This document shows positions 14,398 to 15,363 of a stretch of DNA of 15,363 nt, piece by piece. Position numbers and translations under genes: made by a program. The stretch covers positions 1 through 15,363 of the forward strand of contig JAMDBH010000097.1 of the NCBI GenBank assembly GCA_023487615.1. The letters are read 5' to 3'. The notes under the pieces were generated by a model. The model worked only from the letters and a program-made list of their open reading frames with translations, did not search any database and was not told the DNA's origin. This DNA comes from Gammaproteobacteria bacterium. Its GTDB lineage: Bacteria > Pseudomonadota > Gammaproteobacteria > SURF-13. The first letter of the stretch is position 1. Each line of letters starts with the position of its first letter.

Positions 14398-15363
14398 CTA
14401 CGGCAACAGTTTTTCGCCCGCAAACAGTTCCACCACCGTCTCGCGTGCGCGCACAAGGTGGTGCCGGGCGCCGTCCACGATCACTTCCGCCGCGCGCGGG
14501 CGGGTGTTGTAATTGGAGCTCATGCTCATACCATAGGCGCCCGCCGAAAAGATCGCCAGAAGATCGTTGCGTTGCGCGTTCAAGCTGCGATCCCGGCCCA
14601 AAAAATCGCCGCTTTCGCACACCGGGCCGACCACATCATAGATCTGCGCCTCGCCGCTACGCTCCTGCACCGGCCGGATGGCATGGTAGGCATCATACAG
14701 GGCGGGCCGTATGAGGTCGTTCGTGGCGGCGTCCACGATCACGAAATTCTTGTGCCGGCCATGCTTTATATATTCGACCCGGGTCAACAAGATCCCGGCG
14801 TTGCCGGCGATGGCGCGTCCGGGCTCAATCAAAATTTGATAATCCCGATTCCTGAGTTGCGGAAGCAATGCCGCGGCGTATTGCGCGGGTTCCAGCGGCG
14901 TCTCGTCCGAATACCGGATGCCCAATCCGCCGCCGAGATCCAGATGGCGGAGTGCAATGCCATCATCCCGTAGCCTGTCCACCAGGGACAATACCCGCTC
15001 AAGGGCTTCCGCAAAAGGCTCGACTTCGGTCAACTGCGAACCGATGTGGCAGTCCACGCCCAACACCTCAATGTGCTGCATCGCCGCGGCGCGCCGGTAT
15101 ACATCGTGGGCGGCGGCTATGTCTATCCCGAACTTGTTTTCGGCGAGGCCGGTGGAGATATAAGGATGGGTGCGCGCATCAATATCGGGATTTACGCGCA
15201 GCGAGACCGGCGCGCGCCGTCCCAGGCGTCCCGCGACCCCATTGAGACAGTCCAGTTCGGCCTCTGACTCGACGTTGAAACACATAATGCCCGCCTCCAG
15301 GGCACGCCGCATCTCCGCATCGGTCTTGCCGACACCTGAAAAAATCACCTTGCCGGTTGTGGA
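14398..15363 (-). CDS. lysA: Diaminopimelate decarboxylase (5' partial)
   Basis: The C-terminal 321 residues of LysA, the PLP enzyme that decarboxylates meso-diaminopimelate to L-lysine, the last step of lysine synthesis. The frame is open to the window edge (STTGKVIFSGVGKTDAEM), so the start and the PLP-binding lysine region are outside. Visible family blocks: NVESEAELD, SLRVNPDIDARTHPYISTG, NKFGID, DCHIGSQL, DLGGGLGIRY, EPGRAIAGNAG, then CESGDFLGRDR, whose cysteine helps form the active site across the dimer, and SAGAYGMSMSSNYN near the end. No damage is seen. It is upstream of hslV on the same strand, but the 156-base gap with a promoter candidate suggests separate transcription. Confidence 0.96.
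   Translation of the reverse strand, partial: STTGKVIFSGVGKTDAEMRRALEAGIMCFNVESEAELDCLNGVAGRLGRRAPVSLRVNPDIDARTHPYISTGLAENKFGIDIAAAHDVYRRAAAMQHIEVLGVDCHIGSQLTEVEPFAEALERVLSLVDRLRDDGIALRHLDLGGGLGIRYSDETPLEPAQYAAALLPQLRNRDYQILIEPGRAIAGNAGILLTRVEYIKHGRHKNFVIVDAATNDLIRPALYDAYHAIRPVQERSGEAQIYDVVGPVCESGDFLGRDRSLNAQRNDLLAIFSAGAYGMSMSSNYNTRPRAAEVIVDGARHHLVRARETVVELFAGEKLLP

Overview
The window looks like chromosomal DNA of a gammaproteobacterium. The reverse-strand order lysA, hslV, hslU, DUF971, ubiE, ubiJ, ubiB is a gammaproteobacterial housekeeping arrangement, and the genes fit that group in length and motifs. The sequence is moderately GC-rich. I cannot name the species. A chemolithotroph or other respiratory specialist is plausible from the left-hand operon, but that is inference.

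Left part, plus strand (1-6819): a compact operon for a membrane-bound complex related to hydrogenase-4, formate hydrogenlyase and complex I. The order is hyfB (5' end outside the window), hyfC, hyfE, hyfF, hyfG, hyfI, with overlapping or nearly abutting genes. The membrane subunits look intact and keep the charged residues of ion-translocating antiporter-like proteins. The large subunit HyfG has lost all four cysteines that bind the NiFe centre, while the small subunit HyfI keeps its four Fe-S cysteines. The operon therefore encodes a hydrogenase-related complex of the 'Ehr' type (energy-converting hydrogenase-related), probably an ion-pumping oxidoreductase without hydrogenase activity whose substrate is unknown. 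This is the most interesting system in the window.

Middle (6817-8826): a miniature transposon-like element of about 158 bp, made of successive hairpins and flanked by TA, sits exactly at the hyfI stop codon and probably acts as the operon terminator. It is followed by two small membrane-protein genes (DUF5670/lmo0937-like and DUF3185-like) separated by a perfect 26-nt palindrome. Next is a two-helix membrane protein with a possible degenerate phospholipase-D-like cytoplasmic domain, whose last 22 residues are encoded by an interspersed palindromic repeat.

Right part, minus strand (8827-15363): lysA (start outside the window), the HslVU protease, a DUF971 protein, and the ubiquinone genes ubiE, ubiJ and ubiB. 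A heat-shock (sigma-32-like) promoter candidate lies between lysA and hslV. A second copy of the palindromic repeat sits in the predicted hslVU leader. A third repeat, a 25-bp inverted repeat, fills the hslU-DUF971 gap. From hslV to ubiB, gaps are small or genes overlap, so this may be a single transcription unit. All three repeat families lie exactly at gene edges.
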